Assembly (NCBI GenBank): GCA_958510875.1
Contig: OY294070.1
Span: 14,189,631-14,253,630 of the forward strand
Reading direction: 5' to 3'
Length of the DNA: 64,000 nucleotides
Source of the DNA: Endomychus coccineus
Lineage: Eukaryota; Arthropoda; Insecta; Coleoptera; Endomychidae
Shown piece by piece: positions 1 to 12,370 of this stretch; positions within the stretch are counted from its first letter, which is position 1; every line of letters begins with the position of its first letter. Under the pieces are notes generated by a model. That model worked only from the letters and a program-made list of their open reading frames with translations. It did not search any database and was not told where the DNA came from. Position numbers and translations under genes: made by a program.

Positions 1-300
1 GCTCTAGATGAGAAAGCGTTATGAAGTGTACCAACATCTGCAAAGCTGTGTACAGGACAGATGGTCACTTCCAGCAGATCGTTGATATGGAGCAGAAATA
101 AAGTTGGTGCCAAGACAGATCCCTGTGGAACACGACCGTTGAGTGATCTATCTGGGACAAAGTCGATAGTAAGCGACAAAGTTGAGGCGGCACACCTTGT
201 GACGGAATTTTCCCAAGGAGTGCTCTTAAGAAAGACAATTTCTGGCACATGACTATCGATGGCAGCAATATTAGAAGAGTCCTTCCCTTGTGGATTCAGA
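1..300 (-). pseudogene. LINE-A reverse transcriptase fragment
   Basis: Read on the minus strand, positions ~130 to 65 encode GRVPQGSVLAPTLFLLHIND, the conserved RT motif of non-LTR retrotransposons in which VPQGSVL lies just before the catalytic FADD block. Positions ~230-180 give a second in-order piece (LLGKIPSQGVPPQLCR). The frame is broken and both ends are missing, so this is a dead fragment running off the left edge of the window. Close relatives of the same element, here called LINE-A, lie at 6930-8160, 38290-38468 and 45690-45895. The clade was not determined. Confidence 0.75.
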
Positions 301-1240
301 GTGGAATTTGCTCCAAAAATTCCGGCAAAGAGGTTGACTTTTTCTTGTGGTGTTGTAGCCAGTATGTTATCATCTTTGGTGTGGGGAAGGAATGAACTGG
401 TATTCTATAGCTTTGATCTTATTTTGGCATTATATGACTCTCTCGAAACTTTTATTGTTTCATTGCACATAACATATTCTGTTATGATCTCCAATTATGG
501 GTTACAGTGCCAACGACGGTATACGGTTTTCGTACGATTGGAAATCGAATAGTTGAAATCAAGAGTCCGTAAATAAAAATGTATTGGACAAAGCACCGTC
601 TGTTCGAAGGGAATAATGGGTTCAAACAGTAGTCGAAGACCACCAACCTCTAGACGTACACACTAATCATTCCCACTTGAAACCGTCGTATGGGCACATT
701 TAAAAATTAATACATAATGACAAATACGAGAGGAAAATTGAGTAAATCAGTGTTATCTGCATTGACTGATCTTTTTGAGACGACTCAATCAAACACGATG
801 ACAAGCATAGATTATGACGAACACCATTGACAGGAAACAGGGATGACCAAATCGGACCTGTCTCGGACGAATTGCACACTTCAACAAGTGTTATTGCTCG
901 AGTTACGAAATAATGTTTTCAAATGATGGAACTAGAACAAATTGAAATAAATAAATTTGCCAATTCGCAGTCAAGAATTTGATTCCCTTGCGGACACTTT
1001 GTACTTTCGTCTTATTTGATTTAAATACTTATTTTTATAATTGACTACCTACCTATACATTGTTTTTATTATTGTATAATTAAAATTTGTTATCCCTTGT
1101 CACATACAAATCACAAATATCTTTAGTGACTCTCATTTATTTATTTGTAATATTAGTTGAAGTTTTATATCTAAAATCTACAAGATACTTCGTGTTATAA
1201 TTATAAATAAAGCTTGATATAAAAATTATATTATATTTAC
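301..1240. other. AT-rich stretch, no gene seen
   Basis: No sustained coding frame, RNA gene or repeat match to the rest of the window was recognised here. The last 300 bases are strongly AT-rich. Confidence 0.5.
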
Positions 1241-1810
1241 TTAGAAAATTCCACTTCCCTTGATAAACACTGCTTTGATTATAACCATCAATTCACTTAC
1301 AAAAATGCTAATATTTTAACCAAGGAAACCAATTATTACAAAAAATCTATCCTGGATATGATTCACACAAAACGTGACTTCAAATCTGTAAATCATAGGA
1401 CTGACGTTCAAACACTAAGTCATATTTAAACTAATTTAATTAACTAAAGCCCTTGCAAATTCCTACGTGCGTCTTTATAATGTTAAAAGTATATTTTAGG
1501 TAGAATTCTCAAATAGCAATATTTCTAAAAAGGTCTGACAACTATTTTAAGGAAATTACTCAGCAATGGATTCTTGATACATACACATATACTTAAAACA
1601 TTGATGTGTTACAGTTTGACTATTCGTGATTCTGTTCGTTTCGGTTTCAGTAAATTGGTGCGATAAGATCGCTTTGTGCTGATACAATTAGTTTCAAGAA
1701 ATTCCATTTTAGTGTTCTGATGATGGTCGTGAGACCGAAACGTACGTTAATTCAAAAATGATAAGCATATGTGTTAGTGTGACCTATTTTCCGAAAAATA
1801 AATTAAATAC
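1241..1810 (+). mobile_element. PLE-1 Penelope-like element, 3' end with terminal repeat
   Basis: Positions 1245-1440 match the C-terminal end of the PLE-1 protein seen intact at 14590-14799 (HCFDYNHQF, KETNYY, NHRTDVQTLSHI), including the region just after the GIY-YIG endonuclease. A 3' UTR and terminal repeat (pLTR) with a hammerhead-like motif follow. The copy is 5'-truncated, which is usual for target-primed retrotransposition of PLEs. It ends near 1806 where the shared 'gacctatttyccg' border of the repeat is reached. The coding part contains small indels and is not functional. Confidence 0.8.
1711..1756 (+). ncRNA. Hammerhead-ribozyme-like motif in PLE-1 terminal repeat
   Basis: Core box CTGATGA at 1717-1723 is followed by a GGTC-GTGA-GACC stem-loop (stem II), the GAAA box, and ACGTACGT as a self-complementary stem III. 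Stem I is decayed in this copy (GTGTT against AATTC). Minimal hammerheads in the flanking repeats of Penelope-like elements are established knowledge. As in the other copies, one extra U separates the CUGAUGA box from stem II. Confidence 0.6.
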
Positions 1811-2448
1811 TTGTTAAAAAGATCTTAATGATGCATCATACTAACTGATCAATAAATAGATAAATATATAAATTATGATTATGAAACCAGTTATTCCAAG
1901 TGAATTTGTGTACGAAAATAATTATGCAAAAATCTCAATAAATACGCTATAATGTACAGATTAAAATTTGCTACAAAGCAGTCCTCTACGTAACAAATAA
2001 ATCTTCATCATGTTTTAGGCAAAACCAACTAAGTGAATAGTTATGAAATTCATTGTTCAATCAAAGTAGAAAACTTACAATTTATTATAACATTGAGCAT
2101 CAAGAATCTGATTAAATATATTTGAACTTATGGAAGGAAAAAAAATTATAAATTTAATTAACCAAAGTAACTGATTAATGCGCTTAGCCTCCTTCCATGG
2201 TGTTTTCCTAGCTCATGTTTTTTTTGCCACAATTATATTTCAGTAAAGTATTAGTCACGAAATTAACTGAAATGTTCTCAATTTTTGCCCTAGGATTTTG
2301 GCATCGACGGAAATGTTGTAGATATTCTTGCTCTTCAAGGAATTTGATACCTAATTGTTCTAGCGCATTCTCCTTTCCTATAAATATCCAAAAATTCTTT
2401 CTCAAATGTCTGCACTAATTTATTATTAATAATAACGTGTGACGTCAT
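1811..2448. other. AT-rich stretch, no supported gene
   Basis: A 65-codon minus-strand open frame at 2208-2405 has a mixed, fairly protein-like composition (for example FLEEQEYLQHFRRCQ), but it has no recognised family and no context. I do not call it a gene. Nothing else was seen. Confidence 0.4.
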
Positions 2449-3409
2449 AGCAAGAGGCTTAGACTTGAAACGAAACTTACAATAGTAGCGTTCAGTCTTA
2501 ATGACGCGTAGGCGTTACTAGATGTAATAAATATCACAATTTAGCAAAGTTATATTCACTGTTTTAGGAAATTATGTGTTGCACCTATTCCTTAGATATC
2601 CTTGTTTGATTGGGAAGTGTTTTTACCTGTTGATGAACTTGAATAAAAGCGTTATGACTGAATGAAGTGCGTTGCAAAATGGCTTCGTGAGTGAATGTTT
2701 CTTTTTCTAGAGTGTTGTGCACGTATAATATACTGACGTTTGTTAGATAAATTATGCCGAATAATTGTTATGTTGGTATTACAAAAAATGAACAAACAGT
2801 TCAGATGTTTAGTTTCCATAAAGATAAAGAACAACGGAAACAATGGATATCGGCTGTCCCTGTGAAAGTTTTCATGGTAACAACATTAACAGAACAATAT
2901 TCTCATAGTGGTACCGCATTGAGTGTAAATTTTGTCAATTATTTTGAAATTAGAACAAATTGGATACAAAAGATTATGTATTATAGATGCAGTATCCCAA
3001 CTTTGATTTGGGAGACGAGAATATTTCCTCCCGCTACGCTTTAAACAAAATGCAAGAACTAGAACATGATAAATTGTTAAAATTTGGATAAAGTGATTTG
3101 TTAGATACGTGGAAGTCGTTCGGCTTTAAATAAGTTAACAAAAACGATACATACTGCATGATCACACACAGTTCAGGAAATTTCATGAATAATTTCGTAC
3201 GGTTTCAATGAGCATAATTTAAATTACATATTGTTAGAAAAACTTGGAACAGAATCGTTAGAAGACAGGTTCGCTTCATCAATAAAAGCAGATCGGGTGC
3301 AACTATAGTTCACCATGTTTGAACAATCTGTATATATGTCCTAAAGAAATAATAAAACTTTAGTTTTACTGTCCAGCTGCAACATAGCCTCTGGCTTGTG
3401 ACGTCACGA
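2449..3409 (+). mobile_element. Decayed THAP-type DNA transposon (P-element-like?)
   Basis: The ends carry an imperfect inverted repeat of about 24 bp: GTGACGTCATAGCAAGAGGC at 2449 and its near complement (GTGACGTCACAAGCCAGAGG on the minus strand) ending at 3409. Between them, 2754-2875 encodes a THAP-like start (MPNNCYV, then FSFHKDKEQRKQWISAV). The interior after 3040 is AT-rich with stops, and an AATAAA signal lies near 3345. THAP domains are DNA-binding modules of P-element transposases and of many host proteins. The THAP-plus-inverted-repeat combination suggests a P-like element, but no target-site duplication was found. Confidence 0.4.
2754..2880 (+). pseudogene. THAP domain N-terminus, truncated
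   Basis: The ATG at 2754 opens MPNNCYV, the usual start of a THAP zinc finger (M-P-x-x-C). FSFHKDKEQRKQWISAV follows, matching the family's F-P-K-D-x-x-x-R-x-x-W-I pattern. The second zinc-binding cysteine expected about five residues after the first is missing (the sequence reads GITKN), and the frame diverges after about 40 residues, so it cannot fold as a normal C2CH finger. The frame stays open to 3044, but I recognise nothing in its second half. Confidence 0.45.
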
Positions 3410-3488
3410 TCAAGCGTTTAGGCCTTGTACTTCAGTGACAACACACAACACAATGGTCTTGTTATTAAGGTTGAATTGAACGAACAGC

Positions 3489-3867
3489 CAGGGCCGGATT
3501 TATATATTGCGAGGCCTCCAAGCACAGCATCTTGATGGGGCCTCCCTCTCCAAAAACGATGCATCCATTGAACAGAGAAAGTTTCTTAATGAGAACAAAA
3601 TGAACTACAATTGGAGCATACATTTTATTTAAATAAACTATATAAATAAAGTAACCATTACTTTGCGAATTGCGATATTCTTAGTTACATTTAGTTTTAC
3701 GTTTATTCTTTTAATCTCACAGCTTTAACGGTTGTATATATAATTCGAGGCAAGAATATTATATTATGCGAACATTATACCAACCAAAAAAAAAGAGGCG
3801 TGAGACTCCCTGAGGATGAGGGCCTACAAGCAGTTGCTTGATTTGCTTGTTGGTAAATCCGGTCCTG
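3489..3867. mobile_element. 379-bp MITE with CAGGGCCGGATTTA ends
   Basis: The left end CAGGGCCGGATTTA (3489) is mirrored by TAAATCCGGTCCTG at the right end (to 3867), a 14-bp inverted repeat with one mismatch. There is no coding capacity. The CAGGG..CCGG termini resemble hAT-type MITEs of insects. The 8-bp flanks (cgaacagc / cacaaaca) are not a convincing duplication, so the superfamily is an inference. Confidence 0.6.
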
Positions 3868-4317
3868 CACAAACAACCACCGAAGGTGGCAAATTTGTTG
3901 CCAAAATATGTACGTAGACATATTTGTCCCATATCTTTCCTATCATTGCATGGCTTGTAGAAAGACTATTAAGTATTTTTCCCTAACTTCTAGATGGTTA
4001 GATATACCTTGCAGAGAGTGTCAACCTTACTATTCCAAACAATTTTTTTTTTTTTTTTTTTTTTTTTATAATAATAAGTTTATTTACCACACAAATAAGA
4101 GTAAATAATCAATAACCCACGTAAGTATGCAAATACTTGTGTGTGAGTGAAAATAAATATAAATAGAATAATTATAAATATCAATTTCTTACATAAGATA
4201 AATTTAACATTATTGAGTTATATAATCTTGTACTGATCCTTAACTAATTATTTATAAGCTAATAATATCAACAATACTTAAATATAAAAGAGGAAAGAAA
4301 AAATATTCATATATATG

Positions 4318-4395
4318 AATAGATAGATCAACACATATATACACATATACACATACATATATCCACACATATACACCACACACATATATAAAAAA
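4318..4395. repeat. Degenerate (CA/TA)n microsatellite
   Basis: Alternating acacatata units run through this stretch, inside the 3' UTR of LINE-D. Confidence 0.8.
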
Positions 4396-4619
4396 CGAAG
4401 CATCGAAACAAAATATGTTGACTAAACTTACAATATCTATTTGGGTGAGCGATATTTTTTACTCCTGAACAGACAACAAAGAAAGAAAAAAATATAATAA
4501 AATAATAAATTTAGGGAAATGTTTGGTATCGTATATTGGCACTGGTTTACAGATTTCAATAGCTAGGATCCATCAATCAATTTATGAAATAGGCTTCGTT
4601 TCTCGGAAATAACAAAATG

Positions 4620-6300
4620 TTATAAGCGTTTTTTATATAAATTAATGTTTGTTAATGACTTTATATTTGTTGGTATTATATTGGCAATTTTGTGTTGAAG
4701 GTAGGTATATGATCGTTGACTTTTTGCTTTCTCCATTTTGGGTAATTTAGATTGATCTTTATTTCTAGTAAAATAGTTGTGGGTAAATTTGTTCAAATTT
4801 TTCATCTCACAGAAAAGTCTTATTCCCATATTGTAGAAGTAGAGTTGTCTTATATCCATTACCCGTGCTTCCTTATATAGTTCATCTGAAGAATAGGAAC
4901 GTGGTTTATTAATCAATGTTTTTAAGATGTACTTGTGTAATGAATCTAGTGATTTAAAAAAATTATTTCTTACAGATCCCCAAGCCGTTATTCCATATGT
5001 AATATGACTTTCCACTAGAGCATAGTATATGGTTTTCAAATCTTTCATTTTAAGGTAGTCTCTTAAGTTTCTAAGTTGGTATAATATATAACGAAGGCGT
5101 TTTAGTAACACTGAAATATGTTGATTCCATCTAAGATGTGAATCTAATACAATACCTAGGTAAGTGACAGTATTAGTAATTGATATTACAAAATTTACAT
5201 CTTGACTTGATTTTATGTCCAGTGTTTCTAGGTTTGGAATAGAATTTTCGTTTCACTTAAATGCCATGAAGCTCGTTTTCTCCAAGTTTATAGAGAGTAA
5301 GTTTAATGAGAGCCAATTACATATATTTACTAGGTCATTTTCAGCAATATCCTTTAGATTATCCCATGAATCTGCTTCATAGAATATGACCGTATCATCC
5401 GCAAAAGCGATCAAGTTTCCTATAGATTTTACATTAAATATATCATTGATATATATATTAAATAAAATGGGTCCTAATACTGTTCCTTGGGGGACCCCGC
5501 ACTTTAGGAGGTTGAACTCACTTTTCACTCCATTTATAACAACTGACTGCTGTCGACATTCCAGGTATGATTTAAAGAGCTTCAAAGTCACGCCTCTTAT
5601 GCCGACAGCTTCCAGTTTTTGGAATAAGATTTCGTGATCAACCGTGTCGAATGCTTTTTTCAGATCGACAAATACGCATAGCGCTTTTTTATTTTTGTCT
5701 AAACTTTCATATATATTGTTAATTATTAAATTTAGGGCATCCTGTGTGTTTTTGCCTTTAGTAAAGCCGAATTGTTTGTAAGACAATAAGTTATACTTTT
5801 TGAGATAGGAAACTAATCTATTTTTGATAGTTAACTCAAACACTTTTGCCAAATTTGAAATGATCGAGATTGATCTATAGTTACTGGTGTCATATTTATC
5901 ACCACTTTTGAATACTGGTATAATTTTAGCAATTTTAAAATGTTGTGGACACTCACCTGTTTCAATTATTTTGTTAATTATTGCTGTTAACGGTTTACAT
6001 ATGTGTCGATTTATGCTTTTGAGAATTGAAGTAGTAAAGTTATCGAATCCATATGACTTTTTGGATTTTAGGGCTTGGATTGTGTAGAATATCTCTCTTT
6101 CTGATACAGGTTCTAAAAATAATGAGTTTCTGTGAGATTTTAATTTTAAGAATTTTATGTTTGGTTTTTTTATTTTTGAAGCTAGTGTAGTTCCAATTTC
6201 TGTAAAGAAATTGTTGAAACTATTTGCAATTGATTTTGGGTCTGTTAGTTCCTTATTTTGAGATACGACTTTGACAAACTTCTCAGCACTTAGTAAACAT
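4620..6300 (-). pseudogene. LINE-D ORF2 reverse transcriptase, one internal stop
   Basis: The frame is open from the 5' break (~6300) to 5255, where one in-frame TGA interrupts it, and then continues in the same frame to a stop at 4620. RT signatures appear in order: KIIPVFKSGDKYDTSNYRSI (~5950-5870), QFGFTKGKNTQDAL (~5770), FVDLKKAFDTVDHEI (~5670), GVPQGTVLGPILFNIYIND (~5510-5450) and the catalytic FADD (~5400). The thumb region follows, with SYLGIVLDSHLRW-type sequence and HITYGITAWG (~5000). The endonuclease domain expected upstream is missing through 5' truncation. Apart from the single stop the frame is remarkably intact, which points to a fairly recent insertion. The likely clade is Jockey/CR1-like, but this is not certain. 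Confidence 0.85.
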
Positions 6301-6929
6301 AAATTAAAATCTCACATAAAAAGCTACTAACTGAATCATGCGTATACTGTAGCGAAGCACTTCAAATAAGTGAATAAATAGTCTTCAACTATATAGCTAT
6401 TTTCTTATTATTGTTTCAAAAGCTGAAGAATTGTAATCCATTTCTTAATTTCATCTATTGATTTGATTTTTCAGGCCTAATCTGTATGTACTTTCATTTT
6501 ATATTTGTACATATTTTCATGGAATCAATACTTACTTTAAATAATTGAATTAGGTACTAAGAAGACATTACTTTGGACATCCCTGCCATCAATTCTACAA
6601 CAGGAGTCAGTAAGTTTAAATAACAATGGAAGAAGCAAAGTGTATAATAACCGCGTTCATAGATGTCTCTATAATCGGTTGACAAACTGTCTGTACCCGT
6701 CGATTTCTGCCGAGTCATTCTTACAAATTTATTTTTATTTGTTTCAATAAACATTGATATTTTGGATTGTATTAACGAGAAGTTCTTGTCAAGTGAAGTC
6801 AAGTGTGAATGTGGTCCCAACCGATTTCACTTGTTCATATACAAACCGTTTCGATGAATGTTCGGAACTATCATCGGAAGTCTGAGGACGTGGCGATCAG
6901 TTATCTTAGTGTCAATCCTCCTCGTGTCT
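6301..6929. other. No gene seen
   Basis: Short open frames on both strands show no recognisable family. No repeat match within the window was noticed. Confidence 0.4.
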
Positions 6930-8160
6930 CTTTTTTATATTTCTTGACTAAGCGGGAAGAAAACATCTTATGTTCGTAGAATATCGTGCGAGCCAGCGGG
7001 GTAATGTCGAGGGAGGAGTTTTCTTGAAACTTTGGAAGTTACAGTTACTAGAAAAGACCTCACTAGGCAAATAGCTGTACAATTCTGCAGTTCCATAGAA
7101 GTCTGGTATTTCTGGGGTCTTATAGTGAAGGGATCACTCCCGATTGAATACCAGAGGAGATTTCCGGATATCCCCAACCATGATAATATCTATAGCAAAG
7201 GGGGAGTTCGCCAACCTTCCTATGATGTTTTAGAGAGTTCAATCAATCCGTGAGTGTGACATCAAAAATATGGTGAGCGATTCAGCTCCAGTATTCCAAT
7301 AAGAACCTCTGAATCATGATTATGAGGAGCTTTTGGGATGTGAAGTACCTTTTGACATGGAATAGAAGACCAAGTTTCGCAATGGATCTCACATGGTCAT
7401 CATCCCATGAGAGGGTGTCTGTTAGTTGTGATACCGGGCATGGATAATGGAGACTTCATAGAAATAGCTTTCCTCCGTCTTCCTCGAGAGAAGCTTGAGT
7501 TTTGGTTGCATCAACCTCTACTAGTTCACGAGATAACCATTTCAAAATCGTTACCAGATCTTCATTTATTGCTTAGACCAGTATCCCTGGCTTTGTTGAT
7601 ACCGGCAAGGCATCAAAAACATACTTCATTTGAAACATGATTTTCAGTAAATAGTTTTCCTAATATCCCTCGTGCATCAGCAAAATGATGGATAATTCTC
7701 TACGCACTCGGGATATTACCTTTTGACCTGATACAACAAAGACTTCAGGCAAGTTTTAGACTATAAGGGAACAATTTCAGCAATAGTCCTGCACCAATGC
7801 AATATCTACAATAAAATTGCACTATTGTGTAATTATTATCGCTTCAATATCTAATAAAAACAACACTGATTGAAAATATAGGGCATGTGCATAATCATCT
7901 TTGTGAAGCTTTAAACCCAACTAGATCCCCTCTACACAATAATTCTTGCCAGATCTCCGTCTCTGTTTGGCACCTCTGGCGTTTTTGGGTAATAAGGGAT
8001 CTACAGGAGAAAGTGATACGAAGTGTACTACCATCTGCAGAGCTATGAACGGGACAGACAGCAACTTACAACATTTCCTCGATATGAAGCAAGAACAAAT
8101 CTGATACTAAGACAGATCCTTGTCGGGCACCGACCTTGATAGCCATTGCATAGGAGGATT
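6930..8160 (-). pseudogene. LINE-A reverse transcriptase, 3' half, heavily decayed
   Basis: Read leftwards, this segment holds LINE-A pieces in the correct protein order. At 8160-8000 is a degraded version of the VPQGSVL/HINDLL/FADD region; its DNA aligns with positions 1-130 of this window. At 7410-7290 is the thumb region (SWDDDHVRSIAKLG, then LLFHVKRYF). At 7180-6980 is the C-terminal part (a tyrosine/arginine-rich stretch followed by a LWNSLPSEVF-like piece). Several frameshifts and stops separate the pieces, so no protein is made. An old insertion is the simplest reading. Confidence 0.65.
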
Positions 8161-9384
8161 TTCGATCAACCATCACATGGAATGAACCACCTGGACGAGA
8201 ACTTGGTATCAAACGACCGGAACATTAGCTGGTCACATCGGGTTCAACCCCACCCTGCGTCTGTTTTTTTTATTTCTTCAATTTCTTCATATTTATTCAT
8301 TCATTTTCACTGTACAAAAGAAATTAATTTTTTTCAATAATGCCGACGCATTATCCAAAAAATTGTGTCGTTTTTACAATCATTATACCGTTTTTTTTTA
8401 GTTATTGTTAATTTTTGGCGCTTCCCTCGTGTGGACAAAATAACCAAATCTGATAGAAGATAACAAAACAATTGATTCCATTCTGTAGCTATTGTTTTCA
8501 TTGTTATGTTCATTAAGTTTACAATTAGATGTACGATGAGTATTCTATTGAATATTTATATACTTTATCTTGATTAATATGTCGACTTATTTCCGGAACA
8601 GGTAATAATGAGACAAGGGAAGAAATGAAATGTAAATTCGAAAATTGGTTCAGTGGTTTTACATCAAGACAAACGTAAATAATTATACCGACCGGCCAAC
8701 ATTTGCATATGTTATACATTATCTAACAACACTAAAATACTTATTTAATTGACTTTGGCGTTCCACATACATTCTAGGATTGAAATGAAGACTTCTCACT
8801 TCTATCGTATGTCGGTATCAAATATTGATAATATCAATTAGAAGAATGGTTGTTACTTGTAGAAACGTGACGAAATATTCACATCAAAAGTTCCAGACAT
8901 TCGAATCGTTTTGGATTTATCTTAAGATATTCTTGTTTTTTCTTCAATTCAGCCTTATCCAGCCAATAACCATGAGATATGTGAGTCATAATAAGCCTTC
9001 AAGAGTTTGATTGCTTTCTATCTAGAGATCACTGAGAGTAGAGCAAATGATAAATAATCATTAGGAAGGGGTTTCTTCCCTTTTTTTTGGGAAAGGTTAA
9101 GTTCGTCTTTCAGCCTGTAGGAAACACACCAAGTATGTATGAGAGGATAAACAACCAGCTCTGGAGTTTATTCTGGGACACATTTCTTAAGAACAACACA
9201 TGGATTTCTGTCTGACCCCATAGTTTTTTGGGTATTGAGATCAAGCAGAATGAGCCTAAGACAATTGGAGTGGACTGCACCGATTTTGGCTGGAAAGAAA
9301 AAAAAGGCTTCAGCCTTTATTAAGTTTAATTAAACATCGATTGTTCCTTCTATTTCTTGTATGAAGTAAGTTAGTTCTCCATCC
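8161..9384. other. AT-rich stretch, no gene seen
   Basis: No frame with family-like composition was recognised. The segment at ~9060-9300 is slightly richer in GC and may be an old repeat, but I cannot place it. Confidence 0.4.
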
Positions 9385-9955
9385 TATTTGTCACAAAACT
9401 AGCAGACCTATCATGTAGTATGTCAATTCCAATATCAGCCCAACATTTCCAACAAGAACTAAATATCATGAAGTTTAAATAAATTCACAATAATTCCGAC
9501 CACAATCTGATAGACAATGTGTTGAAAAAGAAGGAATACAATATTAGTATAGAAGAAATTTTCTCTCCAAATCGAAAAATATCTGAAAACTGTAGAAGGA
9601 TTACATACTTTGTAAAATCCCGAATGACATATAACCTCAACTAAACAACATGACTTTAACTACTTCTTTCAAAAGTATTAACACACGAAATTCGAAAAAT
9701 AACTAACATAAAAAATTGGTTTCACCGAAGTGTGAGTTCATAATTGATATTGATATTGATGTTTAATGCTCACAATCCATTTTTTTGTGTGGACTTGACC
9801 TCGAAACTTGGTAGTACGGATCTACACAAAAAAAATGGATTGTGAAAATTAAACATTAATATCAATATCAATAACTAATATAAGTTAGAAAAAAGCTAAA
9901 TGTGGATCTTGTCCAAACTTGTATATAGGTGAAAGTGATTTGTCTTTCTCGTTAG
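9385..9955 (+). pseudogene. Possible second Penelope-like element (PLE-2) fragment
   Basis: At ~9900-9950 the plus strand reads KCGSCPNLYIGES. This fits the start of a PLE GIY-YIG endonuclease (a C-x-x-C pair followed by Y-I-G and E-S/T-x-R). The preceding ~450 bases contain phrases such as INKFHNNSDHNLIDN and KKKEYNISI that resemble the RT-to-endonuclease linker of PLE proteins, with stops and frameshifts. A 47-bp-arm hairpin (9748-9880) sits in the middle. The sequence is not the PLE-1 family found elsewhere here. Identification rests on a short motif and remains tentative. Confidence 0.4.
9748..9880. repeat. Hairpin-forming inverted repeat, ~47-bp arms
   Basis: The arms (ttgatattgatattgatg... 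and its complement ...catcaatatcaatatcaat-like at ~9834-9880) pair along about 47 bp with few mismatches. They enclose a ~38-base loop and include matching tggattgtg/cacaatcca and acacaaaa/ttttgtgt segments. Confidence 0.8.
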
Positions 9956-10727
9956 AGCGGAGATGAAGAAAACCCTTAATGAGAAGGATATGAGCATTTA
10001 GGTCTCATGGTCTACTGTGAAAGTCACCTTTCCAGTTTCCAGGCATCGTCACTAAAAACTACAGCCCCTTTGTAGGCTTGTCTGGCTATTGTATCCGGTG
10101 ACACTTAGGCCTGCTGGCCCATTGTATATTTCATTTCTTTATGGTATCCACTAGAGTATTTTTGTACCTTGTACGAGTTTGTACGAGTCCTTTACTGGCT
10201 GGAAACTGTATAATACTGGTTCGGCGTTAGGCTTTCCAAAAATTGAATGTCTTTTGCGGTCCAGTACCTCGCATTTACACATTGTGTGTGTCACTGCTTC
10301 TGGATTCTTACCACAAAGTCTGCATGTCAGGTCGCCATTGTACAGTACCGTTTTGTTTAGGTGCCCTTCTACTGGTGCATGGCCAGTCGTGAGCCCTGTT
10401 ACGAATATTTAGTGCTAATAGGTCTGTCGTTCTTATGTTACAAAGGACTTTGATGTATTTCTTCTCATGTTCGTTCCCTGGAATTTTTTCCCAGTATTCG
10501 TTGTGGTTTTCCAGGTCTTCTACAGACCTTCGTGCTGTACGTTCTGGTACTCCCGTGGTCTGTTCTGGATCTGGAGCGTTCTCCGACCTGACTTCTCAAT
10601 GCTTTAAGTGCAGCCTGACTGTCTGTCAATATGTAGATCTGCACATATTCGATGGCTCTCCGATTGTTTTCCTTCACGCATTGAAGGATTTCATATACCT
10701 TTGCTTGGAAGATAGGTGTAATCATTT
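9956..10727 (-). pseudogene. LINE-C RNase H domain and 3' end, fragment
   Basis: On the minus strand, 10725-10465 encodes the middle of a LINE RNase H domain: FQAKVYEILQCVKENNRRAI carries the family's glutamate block (E altered to K here), and LTDSQAALKAL carries the second catalytic aspartate. The rest, to 9956, matches the 3' end of the better-preserved LINE-C copy at 44405-45668, including its terminal gcggagatgaagaaaac sequence. The copy is 5'-truncated at 10727 and frameshifted after the TDSQ block. RNase H removes the RNA strand of the element's RNA:DNA hybrid. Confidence 0.75.
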
Positions 10728-12311
10728 ACTTACTAATCAGGTACATTTTTCTCATTTTCCGTTTCCTAATCTCCTCCCACATAAACATCCTATCGCAAAT
10801 CGATTATTAGAGTTTAATCCCTATAACAGCCTGTATTCTTTAAGTCATTGAGTTATACTTAAACAACTGAATTCCTAATCATTAAGTCAGTCACTTTGGT
10901 CATTGTCTGTATATGTATATATAATACATTGTAAATTTAAGTACCATTTGTTCCTTTTAATAAGCCACCGTGTGGCAAAACATGTCCTGTTATCTTTTAC
11001 TTTTATAGTAAAATTTTATTTGGGAATTTTTCACAGTTTTTCCGTGTACTTAGTGTTTATTTGTAATAATGTCATTATATTGAAGTTTGTTATTGTTTTA
11101 TTATTTTTTAAGAATGAATTCTATTTTTTGTTGGATTTTATAAATAATTTGGAATAAAAAGTTTAAATTTATTTATATACCTAAATAATAGATCGTGTTA
11201 TTTTGTTCAGCCCCACCTTACGAAAAATGCTGCAAGCACTTATGTCAATAAGAGGCAATTGTATTGAATAATATGTCACTGGTAGATTTCGAAATTAACT
11301 ATAAGTAAAAGTGAATTTGTCGAAACATCGTAGTTCAATATTTATCTTTAGGTGTCTGATAGCCTCGGCATCAAAACACGATCGAAGAGAAAATGAATAG
11401 TCCTATTTTGAACAGCACCAAAATGAGTAATCACCAGTTTTTATATTAACTGGTCCTCCAGAATAAAACAAAGAAAGCAGTCACTCTACACGAGAAGAGC
11501 ATAATTAATAGTATGATCGGAGAGTATTTTTGTAAAATGGTCGTTGCTTAGGCACATTGTTGTGGAAAGGGGCACGGGGGGACGTGGAGCAATCAATATA
11601 AAGAGCGTTCGACCGTTGCCTATGGCTCCTAATATGATTATAATGATAAGCCATGTCAGCGGTTATTGATAACTGCCGTGATCAGCCCAGCCTCGACGCT
11701 CTATAATCAATCAACCTTTCCGCTGCCTCCTTCGTTTCATGAACTTTCTCAATTTTTCAACGGTTACTCGATTATTTCTATATTAGTACCAGGCTCCACA
11801 TCAATTCCCGATAATTCAACAGACGAATCTAATGGTCATATTATTGGAAGGTCTAGTTATGCCACAATCTAGCGATGGAGATACAAATAAAATTGACAGT
11901 ACCTATTTTGTAATAGCTGTTTGAAAAGGGTACGCTGTTAGCGAAACTAGTTATATTTTTATTTGTTCAATTAATGAAAATCGAACATTTAATAGTCGTT
12001 CTATTCATGTATGAAAATTCTAGTTATATCTCTATTCTATTTATTGATTTAACGTCGGCCCATTTCTGCTACTGTGGTTAATCAGCGACGCCAAAAAACA
12101 AGCTCATCTCAACCTGGAAATTTCGCCGAATCTCTCACTGACTGACACACTCATCACTAAATCTCCGAAACTAACGCATACTGGCTTGAAACTTGGCAGA
12201 TATATTCCCTATGCGACGTAGGCACCCGACAAAAACGGATTTTTGAAACTCAATACCAAACTGGAATGAAAGGATTTGGTATATTATTTAATTTTTCACT
12301 GCTAATATAAT
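10728..12311. other. No gene seen; apparently single-copy DNA
   Basis: Short frames only (for example 10903-11157, which is hydrophobic and low in complexity). The region ~11540-11880 is richer in GC and does not match other parts of the window, so it may be unique host intergenic DNA. Confidence 0.4.
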
Positions 12312-12370
12312 CACGTGTATATAAATTCTAGGGAAATAGGTCACATTAACACTTATACTTTACATTTTCT

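Larger units (their letters stand above)
4043..6300 (-). mobile_element. LINE-D non-LTR retrotransposon, 5'-truncated
   Basis: On the minus strand this copy runs from a 5' break near 6300 through a reverse transcriptase reading frame to a 3' UTR that ends in a 25-base A tail (T run on the plus strand, 4043-4067). This is the signature of a target-primed LINE insertion. The 3' UTR (4068-4619) is AT-rich and holds a (CA/TA)n microsatellite. A second copy of the family lies at 32150-33262. No target-site duplication could be defined by eye. Confidence 0.85.

Noticed and set aside
3908..4108. 66-codon frame ending in a phenylalanine run
   Set aside because: The run is the A tail of LINE-D read on the opposite strand.
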